This document shows positions 44,362 through 52,394 of a stretch of 64,000 nucleotides of DNA, in pieces. A model generated the notes under the pieces. It saw only the letters and a program-made list of their open reading frames with translations. It was not told the origin of the DNA and made no database searches. The stretch is from Marinibacterium profundimaris (lineage in GTDB: Bacteria; Pseudomonadota; Alphaproteobacteria; Rhodobacterales; Rhodobacteraceae). Each line of letters starts with the position of its first letter. Position 1 is the stretch's first letter. The DNA lies in the NCBI RefSeq assembly GCF_002210095.1, contig NZ_AQQR01000001.1:806001-870000 (forward strand), in the 5' to 3' direction. The position numbers and the translations under genes are program-made.

Positions 44362-44796
44362 ATGCACTTTCCCGACCCCGAGACTCAGCCCGATTTCTAT
44401 ACCGGCGTGCCGTCCAAGCGCCTTGTGGCCTGGTTCATCGACACGGTCCTGATCGCGGGCCTCGTGCTGATCGCCCTGCCCTTCACGGCCTTCACGGGGC
44501 TGTTCTTCCTGCCCTTCCTGTTCCTCGCGCTCAGCATGGCCTACCGCTTCGTGACCATCGCCGGGTCCTCGGCGACCTGGGGCATGCGTTTCGCGGGGAT
44601 CGAGCTGCGCGACCAGTCCGGCGCACGGCTGGACACCACCGCGGCCTTCCTGCACTGCCTGGGCTACATCGTCTCGGTCTCGGTGCCGATCCTGCAGCTC
44701 GCCTCGATCGTGATGATGCTTGCCAGCTCGCGCGGACAGGGCCTGACCGATTCGCTGCTGGGCACCACCGCACTGAACCGCCGGGCGCATTTCTGA
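44362..44796 (+). CDS. RDD family membrane protein
   Basis: The 144-residue protein carries the RDD signature RLVAWFIDTVLIAGLVLIALPF (Arg, then Asp in the first helix), further helices (TGLFFLPFLFLALSMAYRF, YIVSVSVPILQLASIVMMLAS) and SATWGMRFAGIELRDQSG, DSLLGTTALNRR. RDD proteins are small inner-membrane proteins, some linked to ion transport; the role here is unknown. It stands alone between the DUF2852 and bpt genes. Confidence 0.88.
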   Translation: MHFPDPETQPDFYTGVPSKRLVAWFIDTVLIAGLVLIALPFTAFTGLFFLPFLFLALSMAYRFVTIAGSSATWGMRFAGIELRDQSGARLDTTAAFLHCLGYIVSVSVPILQLASIVMMLASSRGQGLTDSLLGTTALNRRAHF

Positions 44797-44940
44797 CCCG
44801 CAGGGCGGCCCGGCGGCCCTGCCCAGTCAGCCCGGGCCGCCCGGCACCCGGTCCCGCCGGGGCCAAAGCGTCGCGCAATCTCGGCTTGGCGCGACCTGAC
44901 GCCGGCGTTATCATCGCCTTCGCGTCACGTCAGGAGCCAC

Positions 44941-45762
44941 ATGCGACACACGCTTCCCATCGCGCCACAGTTCTATGTTACCGCGCCCCAGCCCTGCCCC
45001 TATCTTGAGGGCCGGATGGAGCGGAAGTTGTTTACCGCGTTGCAGGGCGAAGGGGCCGAACGTCTGAACAATTCCCTGTCGCAACAGGGCTTCAGACGGT
45101 CGCAAAACGTCCTCTACCGGCCCTCCTGCGCCGAATGCAACGCCTGCCTCTCGGCGCGGATCGATGTCTCGGCCTTCACGCCGTCGAAAAGCCAGGCCCG
45201 CACCGCCAGGCGCAACGGCCACCTGGTCCGCAAGGCGACCTCGCCCTGGGCGACCGAGGATCAGTACGCGCTGTTCCGCCGCTACCTCGATGCGCGGCAT
45301 GCCGATGGCGGCATGGCGGACATGGATGTCTTCGAATTCGCAGCAATGGTCGAAGAAACGCCCATTCGTTCCCGGGTCATAGAATATGCCGATCCCGACC
45401 GCGACGAACTGGTCGGCGTCAGTCTGACCGACGTGCTCGAGGACGGGCTGAGCATGGTCTACAGCTTCTACACCCCCGACCGGCCGAAAGCCTCGCTGGG
45501 GACCTTCATGATCCTCGACCATATCGAGATCGCGCGCGAGGCGGGGCTGCCTTACGTCTACCTGGGCTACTGGGTGCCCGGCAGCCAGAAGATGGGCTAC
45601 AAGGCCAAGTTCTCGGGGCTCGAGATCTACGTGGGCGGCGAATGGCAGAAGATGCGCGACCCGGCCGCCTTCTACCCCGAAACGCACCCGCTTTCGACCG
45701 ATCCGATTGCCGAGCAGGTGGCCAATATCTCCCTCCCGGACCGGCGCCCGACGTCGAAATGA
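44941..45762 (+). CDS. bpt: N-end rule aminoacyltransferase (Bpt/Ate family)
   Basis: The enzyme transfers leucine (Bpt) or arginine (Ate) from tRNA to N-terminal Asp/Glu of proteins, marking them for ClpAP degradation. The 273 residues show [23 protein letters not shown], the Cys-rich [55 protein letters not shown] and [14 protein letters not shown], all family motifs. Which amino acid is transferred cannot be read from sequence. Confidence 0.93.
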   Translation: MRHTLPIAPQFYVTAPQPCPYLEGRMERKLFTALQGEGAERLNNSLSQQGFRRSQNVLYRPSCAECNACLSARIDVSAFTPSKSQARTARRNGHLVRKATSPWATEDQYALFRRYLDARHADGGMADMDVFEFAAMVEETPIRSRVIEYADPDRDELVGVSLTDVLEDGLSMVYSFYTPDRPKASLGTFMILDHIEIAREAGLPYVYLGYWVPGSQKMGYKAKFSGLEIYVGGEWQKMRDPAAFYPETHPLSTDPIAEQVANISLPDRRPTSK

Positions 45763-45832
45763 ACCTCCGGGCGGTCGTGTCGCGCGGGGCTGTCCCGCCG
45801 CGTTCAGATGTCGCGGCCGCCGTGCGCGCGCC

Positions 45833-46255
45833 TTGACCGGAGCGACAGGCACCAGCCTCTGGGCGATCACCCTCGTGGTCCCGGATTACGACGCGGCCAT
45901 CGCCTTCTACGTGGGCAAGCTGGGCTTTATCCTGGCCGAGGACATTGCCCAGCACTCCGAGAGCGGCCCAAAGCGCTGGGTCCGGATCGTGCCGCCGGGC
46001 GGCGGCTGCAGCCTTGTGCTGGGCCGCGCGGTCGGGGCCGGGCAACAGGCCGCGATCGGCAACCAGACCGGCGGCCGGGTCGGCTTTTTCCTGCAAACCG
46101 ATGATTTCGAACGCGATCACGCCGCGATGCTGGCCAAAGGCGTGATCTTCGAGGAGGCCCCGCGCCGCGAACCCTATGGCATCGTGGCCGTCTGGCGCGA
46201 CCCGTTCGGCAACCGGTGGGACCTGCTGGAGCGTTGGGACGCGCCCAACGGCTGA
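45833..46255 (+). CDS. VOC (glyoxalase/bleomycin resistance-like) protein
   Basis: The 140-residue protein is a VOC fold: LVVPDYDAAIAFYVGKLGFILAED, GCSLVLGRAVG, GFFLQTDDFERDHAAMLAKGVIF and VAVWRDPFGNRWDLLER. Metal ligands of the family map near Glu/His positions, but the first conserved His is replaced. Start is uncertain: TTG at 45833 is chosen because no suitable ATG follows the bpt stop in frame; a longer form overlapping bpt is possible. Substrate unknown. Confidence 0.75.
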   Translation: MTGATGTSLWAITLVVPDYDAAIAFYVGKLGFILAEDIAQHSESGPKRWVRIVPPGGGCSLVLGRAVGAGQQAAIGNQTGGRVGFFLQTDDFERDHAAMLAKGVIFEEAPRREPYGIVAVWRDPFGNRWDLLERWDAPNG

Positions 46256-46990
46256 GCACCTCGGCCAGAGACGTGCGTGGTCAGCGCCGCCTGCAGGCGT
46301 CCCACTGAACGATCACGGGCATCGCTCGGGACCATCCCGCCGGACGGCACAACTTACATAGCCGATTCTATATATGTGGCGCTCCGGTCCGCCGTCCCCG
46401 CACCGCCGAGCGTTCCGGGGGCCTCGAAATCTTGCGCAGGATCTCGCAGACAGGGCCCGAAACCGGCTTGCGATCACCGCCCTCGGGTCCCGGTCCCCGC
46501 ATGCGGCCAGCACTGTGACGACCGATCCGGAAGGGTAGTTTCGCGGGCAGTCTGTTCACCGTATGAATTGTTACAGGACATCGCGCCGCCCGGGGCAGAT
46601 GCGGGGCAGGCATTGTAAACTCCGCCACATTTCAAGAGCATCGCGACATTATGCCGCCGCGCACAACTGATATCGGCGGCTTTTTGCCGAACCCGTCGCG
46701 CGACCGTGCCGCAGCGTCAGCCCCGCTTGGATCAACCAACGCGGGAATCGATTCACGAAATCTTCGCCGCCTGGCGCAGGGCGCCGCGTTCTCCGGCGTC
46801 CGGCCCGCCGCTGCCGCCGTAAAGGGCGACGCCACGCAACCCACGCAATTTCCTCAAATTCCCTGCCTCGGCTGTTGCATTCGGCACGGTTCTGAATACC
46901 AATGTCGACAGGGGGGGCAAGGTGCGCGACTGCACGCGTCCACCACAACAGACGATTAAAAAAACGTCCGACAGGAGGAGAGAAACACTC
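46256..46990. other. 735-base gap upstream of the TRAP operon; no protein gene seen
   Basis: Frames here are short and lack recognisable domains. The notable structure is the terminator-like hairpin at 46653-46685. A purine-rich AGGAGGAGAG ribosome binding site ends the gap before the TRAP binding-protein gene. A long 5' leader or an unannotated small RNA is possible. Confidence 0.5.
46653..46685 (+). terminator. orphan terminator-like hairpin upstream of the TRAP operon
   Basis: GCCGCCG (46653-46659) pairs with CGGCGGC (46674-46680), followed by TTTTTG. No gene ends nearby on the plus strand, the closest stop being 400 bases upstream, so it may end a small RNA or attenuate transcription into the TRAP operon. 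Confidence 0.45.
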
Positions 46991-48082
46991 ATGGAACGTC
47001 GCAAATTCCTGGCCGGTGCCGCACTGGCCGGCACCGGTACCGTACTCGCCGCGCCCATGGTCAACGCGCAGAATGCCAAGACCATGACAATCGTGTCGAC
47101 CTGGCCGCGGGACTTCCCGGGCCTCGGCCTGTCCGCGCAGCGGCTCGCCGCCCGCATCACCGAAGTCTCCAATGGCGCGATCCAGACCGAATATTTCGCC
47201 GCCGGTGAGCGCGTCGGCGCTTTCGACAGCTTCGACGAAGTGGCCTCCGGCAACAGCCAGGCCTATATCGGCGCCGATTACTACTGGGTCGGCAAGCACC
47301 CCGCATATGCCTATTTCACCGCCGTGCCCTTCGGCATGACCACGGCCGAACAGAACGCCTGGGTCAAGTTCGGCGGCGGACAGGAGCTGTGGGATCAGCT
47401 GGGCGCGGAATTCGGTGTGAAGGGCCTTCTGGCCGGCAACACCGGCACGCAGGCCGGCGGCTGGTTCAACAAGGAAATCAACAGCCCCGACGACCTGCAG
47501 GGCCTGAAGATGCGGATCCCGGGCCTGGGCGGCAACGTGATGTCGAAGCTCGGCGCCTCGACCGTGTCCCTGCCCGGCGGCCAGATCTACGAAAACCTGG
47601 TGTCCGGCGCCATCGAGGCCACCGAGTGGGTCGGCCCCTACAACGACTACTTCATGAAGTTCTACGAGGCCGCGAAGTACTATTACACCGCCGGCATGCA
47701 CGAGCCCGGCTCGGCGCTCGCGCTTGGCATGAACGCGGACTGGTGGGGTGGCCTGTCGGATTACGAGAAGGCCGTGATCACCGCCGCCTGCATGGAAGAG
47801 AACGCCGCGCAGTACGAAGAAACCGTCGCTCTCAACGGCGTCTACCTGCAGCGCCTGATCGACGAGCATGGCGTCGAGATCAAGTCGTTCAACGACGACG
47901 TCTGGGATGCCTTCGGTGAAGCGTCGGAAGAGGTGACCGAGGAAGTGCGCGAGCATTCCGAGATGGCCGCGACCATCAACGACAGCTACCAGGACTTCAT
48001 CCGCAGCGCGGGCGGCATGATGGCGCAGTTCGAGGTTGCCTTCGTCAACCAGCGCAACCGCTACCTGGGCCTGACCGACTAA
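46991..48082 (+). CDS. TRAP transporter substrate-binding protein, TakP-like
   Basis: The 363-residue protein begins with a twin-arginine-type signal (MERRKFLAGAALAGTGTVLAAP). The mature part has the DctP fold: MTIVSTWPRDFPGLGLSAQRLAARI, LQGLKMRIPGLGGNVMSKLG with the ligand-binding Arg near residue 175, and IEATEWVGPYNDYFMKFYEAAKYYYTAGMHEPGS. These match TakP-type proteins, whose characterised member binds 2-oxo acids with sodium. Specificity here is inferred. AGGAGGAG precedes the start at 46991; the in-frame upstream part is not a signal sequence. First gene of a complete TRAP operon. Confidence 0.92.
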   Translation: MERRKFLAGAALAGTGTVLAAPMVNAQNAKTMTIVSTWPRDFPGLGLSAQRLAARITEVSNGAIQTEYFAAGERVGAFDSFDEVASGNSQAYIGADYYWVGKHPAYAYFTAVPFGMTTAEQNAWVKFGGGQELWDQLGAEFGVKGLLAGNTGTQAGGWFNKEINSPDDLQGLKMRIPGLGGNVMSKLGASTVSLPGGQIYENLVSGAIEATEWVGPYNDYFMKFYEAAKYYYTAGMHEPGSALALGMNADWWGGLSDYEKAVITAACMEENAAQYEETVALNGVYLQRLIDEHGVEIKSFNDDVWDAFGEASEEVTEEVREHSEMAATINDSYQDFIRSAGGMMAQFEVAFVNQRNRYLGLTD

Positions 48083-48105
48083 GTCTGACGTCACGACATA
48101 ATGGC

Positions 48106-48132
48106 GGGAGCCGGTCCGCGAGGCCGGCTCCC
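48106..48132 (+). promoter_or_regulatory. intra-operon hairpin after the TRAP binding-protein gene
   Basis: GGGAGCCGG and CCGGCTCCC form a 9-bp stem around nine bases, 24 bases past the stop, with no T-tract. Such hairpins commonly protect the binding-protein message so that it is made in excess over the permease. Confidence 0.6.
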
Positions 48133-48237
48133 AGCTTCCATTCCGAACACGCCGTCGTTAGCACTGCGTGATCGCGGCCTTATCCGGATCGCAGCCGGAC
48201 CGCCAATCGCAACAAGAACAATTCAACGGGGGATCCT

Positions 48238-49239
48238 GTGAGTAGCCTTACTGATCCGGACGCCATTCAGCCATTCGGGCCACCCGCCCCGGTGGTGCGC
48301 TTCTTCGGCTGGGCCACGCTGTTCATGCTCGCCGCCTTCCTCATCAACAACATCCTGGTCTCCTGGTTCGGCTTTCCCGGCCTGGGCTCGCTGTCGCAGG
48401 GCGGCGCCGATCCCAGGGCCTTCGTGGTGATCGGGCTGTACCTGGCCGCGCTGATCCTGGCCGTGCTTTATGTCTGGAAGACCGGCAACGTCGCCCTGCG
48501 CTGGGACGCGCTGGCGATCACCGCCTTCAACGCCTACCTGATCCGGGCCTGTTTCTTCGCGGTACTCTTTGTCGGCATCGCCGATGCGGCCATCGCCTTC
48601 CTGCGGGTGGAGGGGCTGTTCACCGGCCTCGTCTCGGACAACATGGTCAGCGAATTCAACCGGGTGCAGTTCCTTGCGCCCTGGATCCACTTCCCGCTGA
48701 TCATCCTGGCCTTCATCGTCGCCATCTTCACGCGCACGCTGGGCTTTCACTGGCTGGCGCTGATGATCGTCGCGGCCGAGCTGCTGATCGTCGTGTCGCG
48801 CTTCGTGTTCTCCTATGAACAGGCGCTGATGGGCGATCTGGTGCGCTACTGGTACGCCGCGCTGTTCCTGTTCGCCTCGGCCTACACACTGCTGGAAGAG
48901 GGCCACGTCCGCGTCGACGTGCTTTACGCCGGGTTCTCGCCGCGCCGGAAGGGCGCCGTCAATGCGATCGGCGTCATCCTCTTCGGCATGACCACCTGCT
49001 GGTGCGTGCTGATCATGGGCATGGGCTCGCCCCAGGCGATCATCAACGCGCCCGTCCGCAATTTCGAGATCTCCCAGGCCTCCACCGCCGGCATGTACGT
49101 GAAGTACCAGATGGCCGCCTTCCTCGGCGTCTTCGCGGTCACCATGCTGATCCAGTTCGTGGCCTACCTGTTCGAGGCCGTCGCCGACAAACGCGGCGAG
49201 CCCGGACACAAGGACCATCTCGGCGCATCGCCATCGTAG
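48238..49239 (+). CDS. TRAP transporter small permease (DctQ), enlarged
   Basis: The 333-residue inner-membrane protein starts at a GTG with GGGGGA upstream. The C-terminal half is the DctQ-type four-helix unit, with EQALMGDLVRYWYAALFLFASAYTLLEEGHVRVDVLYAGFSPRRKGAVN and QFVAYLFEAV. The N-terminal half adds about three helices (FFGWATLFMLAAFLINNILV, VIGLYLAALILAVLYVW), making it nearly twice the usual 160-200 residues. Large DctQ forms accompany TakP-type systems. It lies 12 bases before the large permease gene. Confidence 0.9.
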   Translation: MSSLTDPDAIQPFGPPAPVVRFFGWATLFMLAAFLINNILVSWFGFPGLGSLSQGGADPRAFVVIGLYLAALILAVLYVWKTGNVALRWDALAITAFNAYLIRACFFAVLFVGIADAAIAFLRVEGLFTGLVSDNMVSEFNRVQFLAPWIHFPLIILAFIVAIFTRTLGFHWLALMIVAAELLIVVSRFVFSYEQALMGDLVRYWYAALFLFASAYTLLEEGHVRVDVLYAGFSPRRKGAVNAIGVILFGMTTCWCVLIMGMGSPQAIINAPVRNFEISQASTAGMYVKYQMAAFLGVFAVTMLIQFVAYLFEAVADKRGEPGHKDHLGASPS

Positions 49240-49251
49240 GACAACAGACCC

Positions 49252-51909
49252 ATGGAACTCTTCTTTCTCGCCCTGCTGATCCTGATCATGGCAGCCGCGC
49301 TCGGTTCCGGCTTCCCGGTGGCCTTTGCCCTGCCCGGCGCCGCGATCATCACCATCACGCTGGCGGCCGTCTCGGGCCATTACTTCGCCGGCAACACCGA
49401 TGCCTTCTTCCACTCCGGCGGACCGCAGCAATGGCTGACGGCGGGGGTGACCAACCTCCGAGGGGTCTACTGGGAGGTCGAGAGGGATACGCTGATCGCC
49501 ATCCCGCTCTTCATCTTCATGGGCATCATGCTGCAGCGCTCGAAGATCGCCGAGGACCTTCTGGTCACCATGGCGCAGCTCTTCGGGCCGGTCCCGGGCG
49601 GCCTTGGCATCTCGGTCGTCTTCGTGGGCGCGCTGCTGGCGGCCACCACGGGCATCGTGGGCGCGACCGTCGTCGCCATGGGCCTGATCTCGCTGCCCGC
49701 CATGCTGCGCAACAACTACTCGCAGCCGCTGGCCACCGGCACCATCGCCGCCTCCGGCACGCTGGGGCAGATCATCCCGCCGTCGATCGTGCTGATCATC
49801 CTGGCCGACCAGCTGGCCTCGGCCACCGACCAGGCCTCGACCATGCGCAAGGCGCTGCACAAGGAAGCCACCGGAGAGCTGTCGATGCCGTCCGTCTTCG
49901 ACGTGACCTCGACCTCGGCGGGAGAGATGTTCCTTGGGGCCTTTGTCCCCGGCATCGTGCTGGTGCTGATCTACATGGCCTTCATCCTGATCTTCGCGAT
50001 CCTGCGGCCGAAACTGGCGCCGGCCGTGCCCTACACGGGCCATCGTGACGCCGCCTTCTGGGGCCAGGTCTTCCTCACGCTGGTGCCGCCGCTGGCGCTG
50101 ATCTTCCTCGTGCTGGGCTCGATCATCGCGGGCATCGCAACCGTCAACCAGGCCGGTGCCATCGGTGCCGCCGGGGCGCTGATCATGGCCGGCTACCGCC
50201 TGCCCGACAAGGACACGCCCGGCCTCTTCATCCCGGCGCTCATTGGCGCCGTGGCGCTGGGGCTGATCGCCTTCGCGCTTTCGACCTACAACATGAACGT
50301 CAAGGCCGTGCTCTCGATGGGCACCGACATGACCGGCATCTGGATCGGCGCGCTGGCCACCGTGCTGCTGCTGATCTCGCTGATCTGGTCGGGCGCGCGC
50401 GTGCTGAAGATCGAGAACACCATGCACGAGGTGATGATCGAAACGGCGAAGACCACGTCTCTTGTCTTCATCATCCTCCTGGGCGCCGCGATGCTCACCG
50501 CCGCCTTCCGCGCCTTCGGGGGCGAGGAGCTGGTACGCGAGTTCCTCAACTCCCTCCCCGGCGGCTTCTGGAGCCAGTTCGTCATCGTCATGGCGGTGAT
50601 CTTCATCCTCGGCTTCTTCCTCGACTTCATCGAGATCGCCGTGGTCGTGGTGCCGATCGTGGCGCCGATCCTGCTGGCCGACCCGCAGGCGAACATCACC
50701 GCCGTCTGGCTGGGCGTGATGATCGGTCTGAACATCCAGACCTCGTTCCTCACTCCACCCTTCGGCTTCGCGCTGTTCTACCTGCGCGGGGTGGCGCCAC
50801 CAGAGGTCAAGACGACCTCGATCTACAAGGGCGTCATCGCCTTCATCGTCCTGCAGCTCGCCGCACTGGGCATCGTCGGCTACATGCCGTCGCTGGTGAA
50901 CTACCTGCCGAACCGTGTCAGCCTGCTGTCGGAAACCGCGCCGCCGCCGCGCAATCCCAAACTGCAGCTGTGCCTTGAGGATTACGTCTGGGACAAGCTG
51001 CAACAACAGGAGGACGCCCTGCGCGGCGCGATCTCCCAGGCGCGCGGGCTGAACGTCGACGTGCTGCCGCGCCGCATGGCCGGCGACATCACCGAAGCCT
51101 TCGACGACGCGGAAACGGCAATCGACACCATGTCGGAAATCATCGCCGCCGAGGCAGCCGTGGACGCGGCGGCCCCGGACTTCCGTCCGCTGCTGACCGA
51201 GGTGCGCGGGATCCAGAAGCAGGTGCGCGACCGCCGCACCCATGCCGACGACCTGCTGCAACGGGCGCGTTACATGAACAACGAAAGCCAGGCAGAACGC
51301 CGCGCAGAGCTGGAGGCCGAGGCCGCCGAACTGCAGGCCGAAGCCGACGCGATCGAGGCGACGATCCCCGACGAATGGGCGGACGCCTATGCCACGTTCA
51401 ACGCCCTGGTCCAGGCCGAGCAGCGCGCGCGCAACACCTATCGCCGCGCCGCAGACGGCTCGGTCGAGCCGGTGATGGAGCTGATGTCCGTGCTGGGCTC
51501 CAACGCCGCCTTCGCCGAGCTTGAAGACCGGCTGCGCGGCATGGAGGAGATCATCCTCAATGCGACGCCGGAAGAGGCCGAGGCCGCGCTCGACGGGCTT
51601 GGCAGCGCCTTCAACGACGTGCAGGGCGCAAGCGGCATCGCCTCCGCGCTGTCCTCGGCGCGGCGCGACATCAGCCGCGGGCGCACCGACGACGCGCTCG
51701 AGGAATGGCGCGAGGCGATCGAGGAATACGACGAGCAGGCCAGCTGGCGCGGCCCCGCCGCCGATGCGCTGGCCCCGGGCCTCGCCTCCTACCTCGACAC
51801 GATCTCCGACACGATCGGCGCGCGTCAGCAGCCCGAGTTGAGCCGCGACCAGGCGCTTTACCTGGCCAGCTGCAATTCGCATCACCGCGACCTGTCGCTG
51901 AACTTCTGA
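49252..51909 (+). CDS. TRAP transporter large permease (DctM) with a long C-terminal extension
   Basis: The 885-residue protein has the DctM transport core in residues 1 to ~555: AIPLFIFMGIMLQRSKIAEDLL, GGLGISVVFVGALLAATTGIVGATVVAMGLISLPAMLRNNY, GTLGQIIPPSIVLIILAD, FLDFIEIAVVVVPIVAPIL and NIQTSFLTPPFGFALFYLRG. A hydrophilic part of ~325 residues follows, highly helical with coiled-coil stretches (AERRAELEAEAAELQAEADAIEA, AEQRARNTYRRAADGS, DDALEEWREAIEEYDEQ). Typical DctM has ~430 residues; the extension is unexplained. The gene ends 48 bases before a strong terminator. Confidence 0.92.
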   Translation: MELFFLALLILIMAAALGSGFPVAFALPGAAIITITLAAVSGHYFAGNTDAFFHSGGPQQWLTAGVTNLRGVYWEVERDTLIAIPLFIFMGIMLQRSKIAEDLLVTMAQLFGPVPGGLGISVVFVGALLAATTGIVGATVVAMGLISLPAMLRNNYSQPLATGTIAASGTLGQIIPPSIVLIILADQLASATDQASTMRKALHKEATGELSMPSVFDVTSTSAGEMFLGAFVPGIVLVLIYMAFILIFAILRPKLAPAVPYTGHRDAAFWGQVFLTLVPPLALIFLVLGSIIAGIATVNQAGAIGAAGALIMAGYRLPDKDTPGLFIPALIGAVALGLIAFALSTYNMNVKAVLSMGTDMTGIWIGALATVLLLISLIWSGARVLKIENTMHEVMIETAKTTSLVFIILLGAAMLTAAFRAFGGEELVREFLNSLPGGFWSQFVIVMAVIFILGFFLDFIEIAVVVVPIVAPILLADPQANITAVWLGVMIGLNIQTSFLTPPFGFALFYLRGVAPPEVKTTSIYKGVIAFIVLQLAALGIVGYMPSLVNYLPNRVSLLSETAPPPRNPKLQLCLEDYVWDKLQQQEDALRGAISQARGLNVDVLPRRMAGDITEAFDDAETAIDTMSEIIAAEAAVDAAAPDFRPLLTEVRGIQKQVRDRRTHADDLLQRARYMNNESQAERRAELEAEAAELQAEADAIEATIPDEWADAYATFNALVQAEQRARNTYRRAADGSVEPVMELMSVLGSNAAFAELEDRLRGMEEIILNATPEEAEAALDGLGSAFNDVQGASGIASALSSARRDISRGRTDDALEEWREAIEEYDEQASWRGPAADALAPGLASYLDTISDTIGARQQPELSRDQALYLASCNSHHRDLSLNF

Positions 51910-51957
51910 TCCCCGCCCCGGCCCGCTCCGGGCCGGGCGCGCACCGGACAGACCCCG

Positions 51958-51996
51958 AAACCGGGGCGGGCCTTCCCGCCCCGGTTTTCTTTTTTC
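51958..51996 (+). terminator. strong rho-independent terminator of the TRAP operon
   Basis: AAACCGGGGCGGG and CCCGCCCCGGTTT form a perfect 13-bp stem around CCTT, followed by a T-rich run (TTCTTTTTT). Confidence 0.92.
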
Positions 51997-52182
51997 CACG
52001 CCCGCCGAAGCATCGAAGGCCCGACTCCCCCGGGCACCCCATGCGCTGCGCCCCGCTCCCAGGGGCACAAAACCGGCCTTTCCGGGCCAGTCGATCCGCA
52101 ATCTTCCGCCACGGCACCGCCACCAGCAACAAAATGTCGCGAAATACCCTGGTAAGGGTTACATTCTTCCGGCTTTTGCCGG

Positions 52183-52211
52183 TTGACGCCCCCGTCCCTG
52201 CCCCCTAATGT
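52183..52211 (+). promoter_or_regulatory. sigma70 promoter of the ilvBN leader
   Basis: TTGACG (52183-52188), a 17-base spacer and TAATGT (52206-52211) lie 27 bases before the leader-peptide ATG, placing the transcript start near 52218. Confidence 0.7.
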
Positions 52212-52238
52212 CCCCCGCAGCACGAAGAGGATGCTCCA

Positions 52239-52286
52239 ATGAACACGCTAGTCGTAATCGTAGGATCAACGCGCATGGGCCGGTAA
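52239..52286 (+). CDS. ilvBN leader peptide (15 aa)
   Basis: The short frame reads MNTLVVIVGSTRMGR and stop, with Leu, Val, Val, Ile, Val in a row: the regulatory codons expected for control by branched-chain amino acids. AGAGGA lies nine bases before the ATG. It is placed after a good promoter and before a T-tailed hairpin, ahead of ilvB. Ribosome stalling at the branched-chain codons would control whether the terminator forms. Confidence 0.85.
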   Translation: MNTLVVIVGSTRMGR

Positions 52287-52340
52287 ACGGTTTACCCAAT
52301 CCACGACCCATGCGCCCCCGACATCCTCGGGGGCTTTTTT
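52271..52340 (+). promoter_or_regulatory. ilvBN attenuator: competing stems and terminator
   Basis: The terminator is GCCCCCGA (52314-52321), loop CATCC, TCGGGGGC (52327-52334) and six T residues. Upstream, GCGCATGGG (52271-52279) can pair with CCCATGCGC (52307-52315), and GGTAAAC/GTTTACC (52282-52296) forms a stem over the leader stop codon. The overlap of the first alternative stem with the terminator arm at 52314-52315 allows mutually exclusive folding. Confidence 0.82.
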
Positions 52341-52394
52341 GTGCCGAAACGGGCGGTTTGCCCAAACGCTGTGTCGAGACCGGAGAGCACGACA

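Noticed and set aside
48223-52101. A minus-strand open frame of 1292 codons
   Set aside because: It is antisense to the complete TRAP operon and its terminator. The translation is His/Asp/Arg-rich, as expected from GC-rich codons read backwards, and shows no domain.
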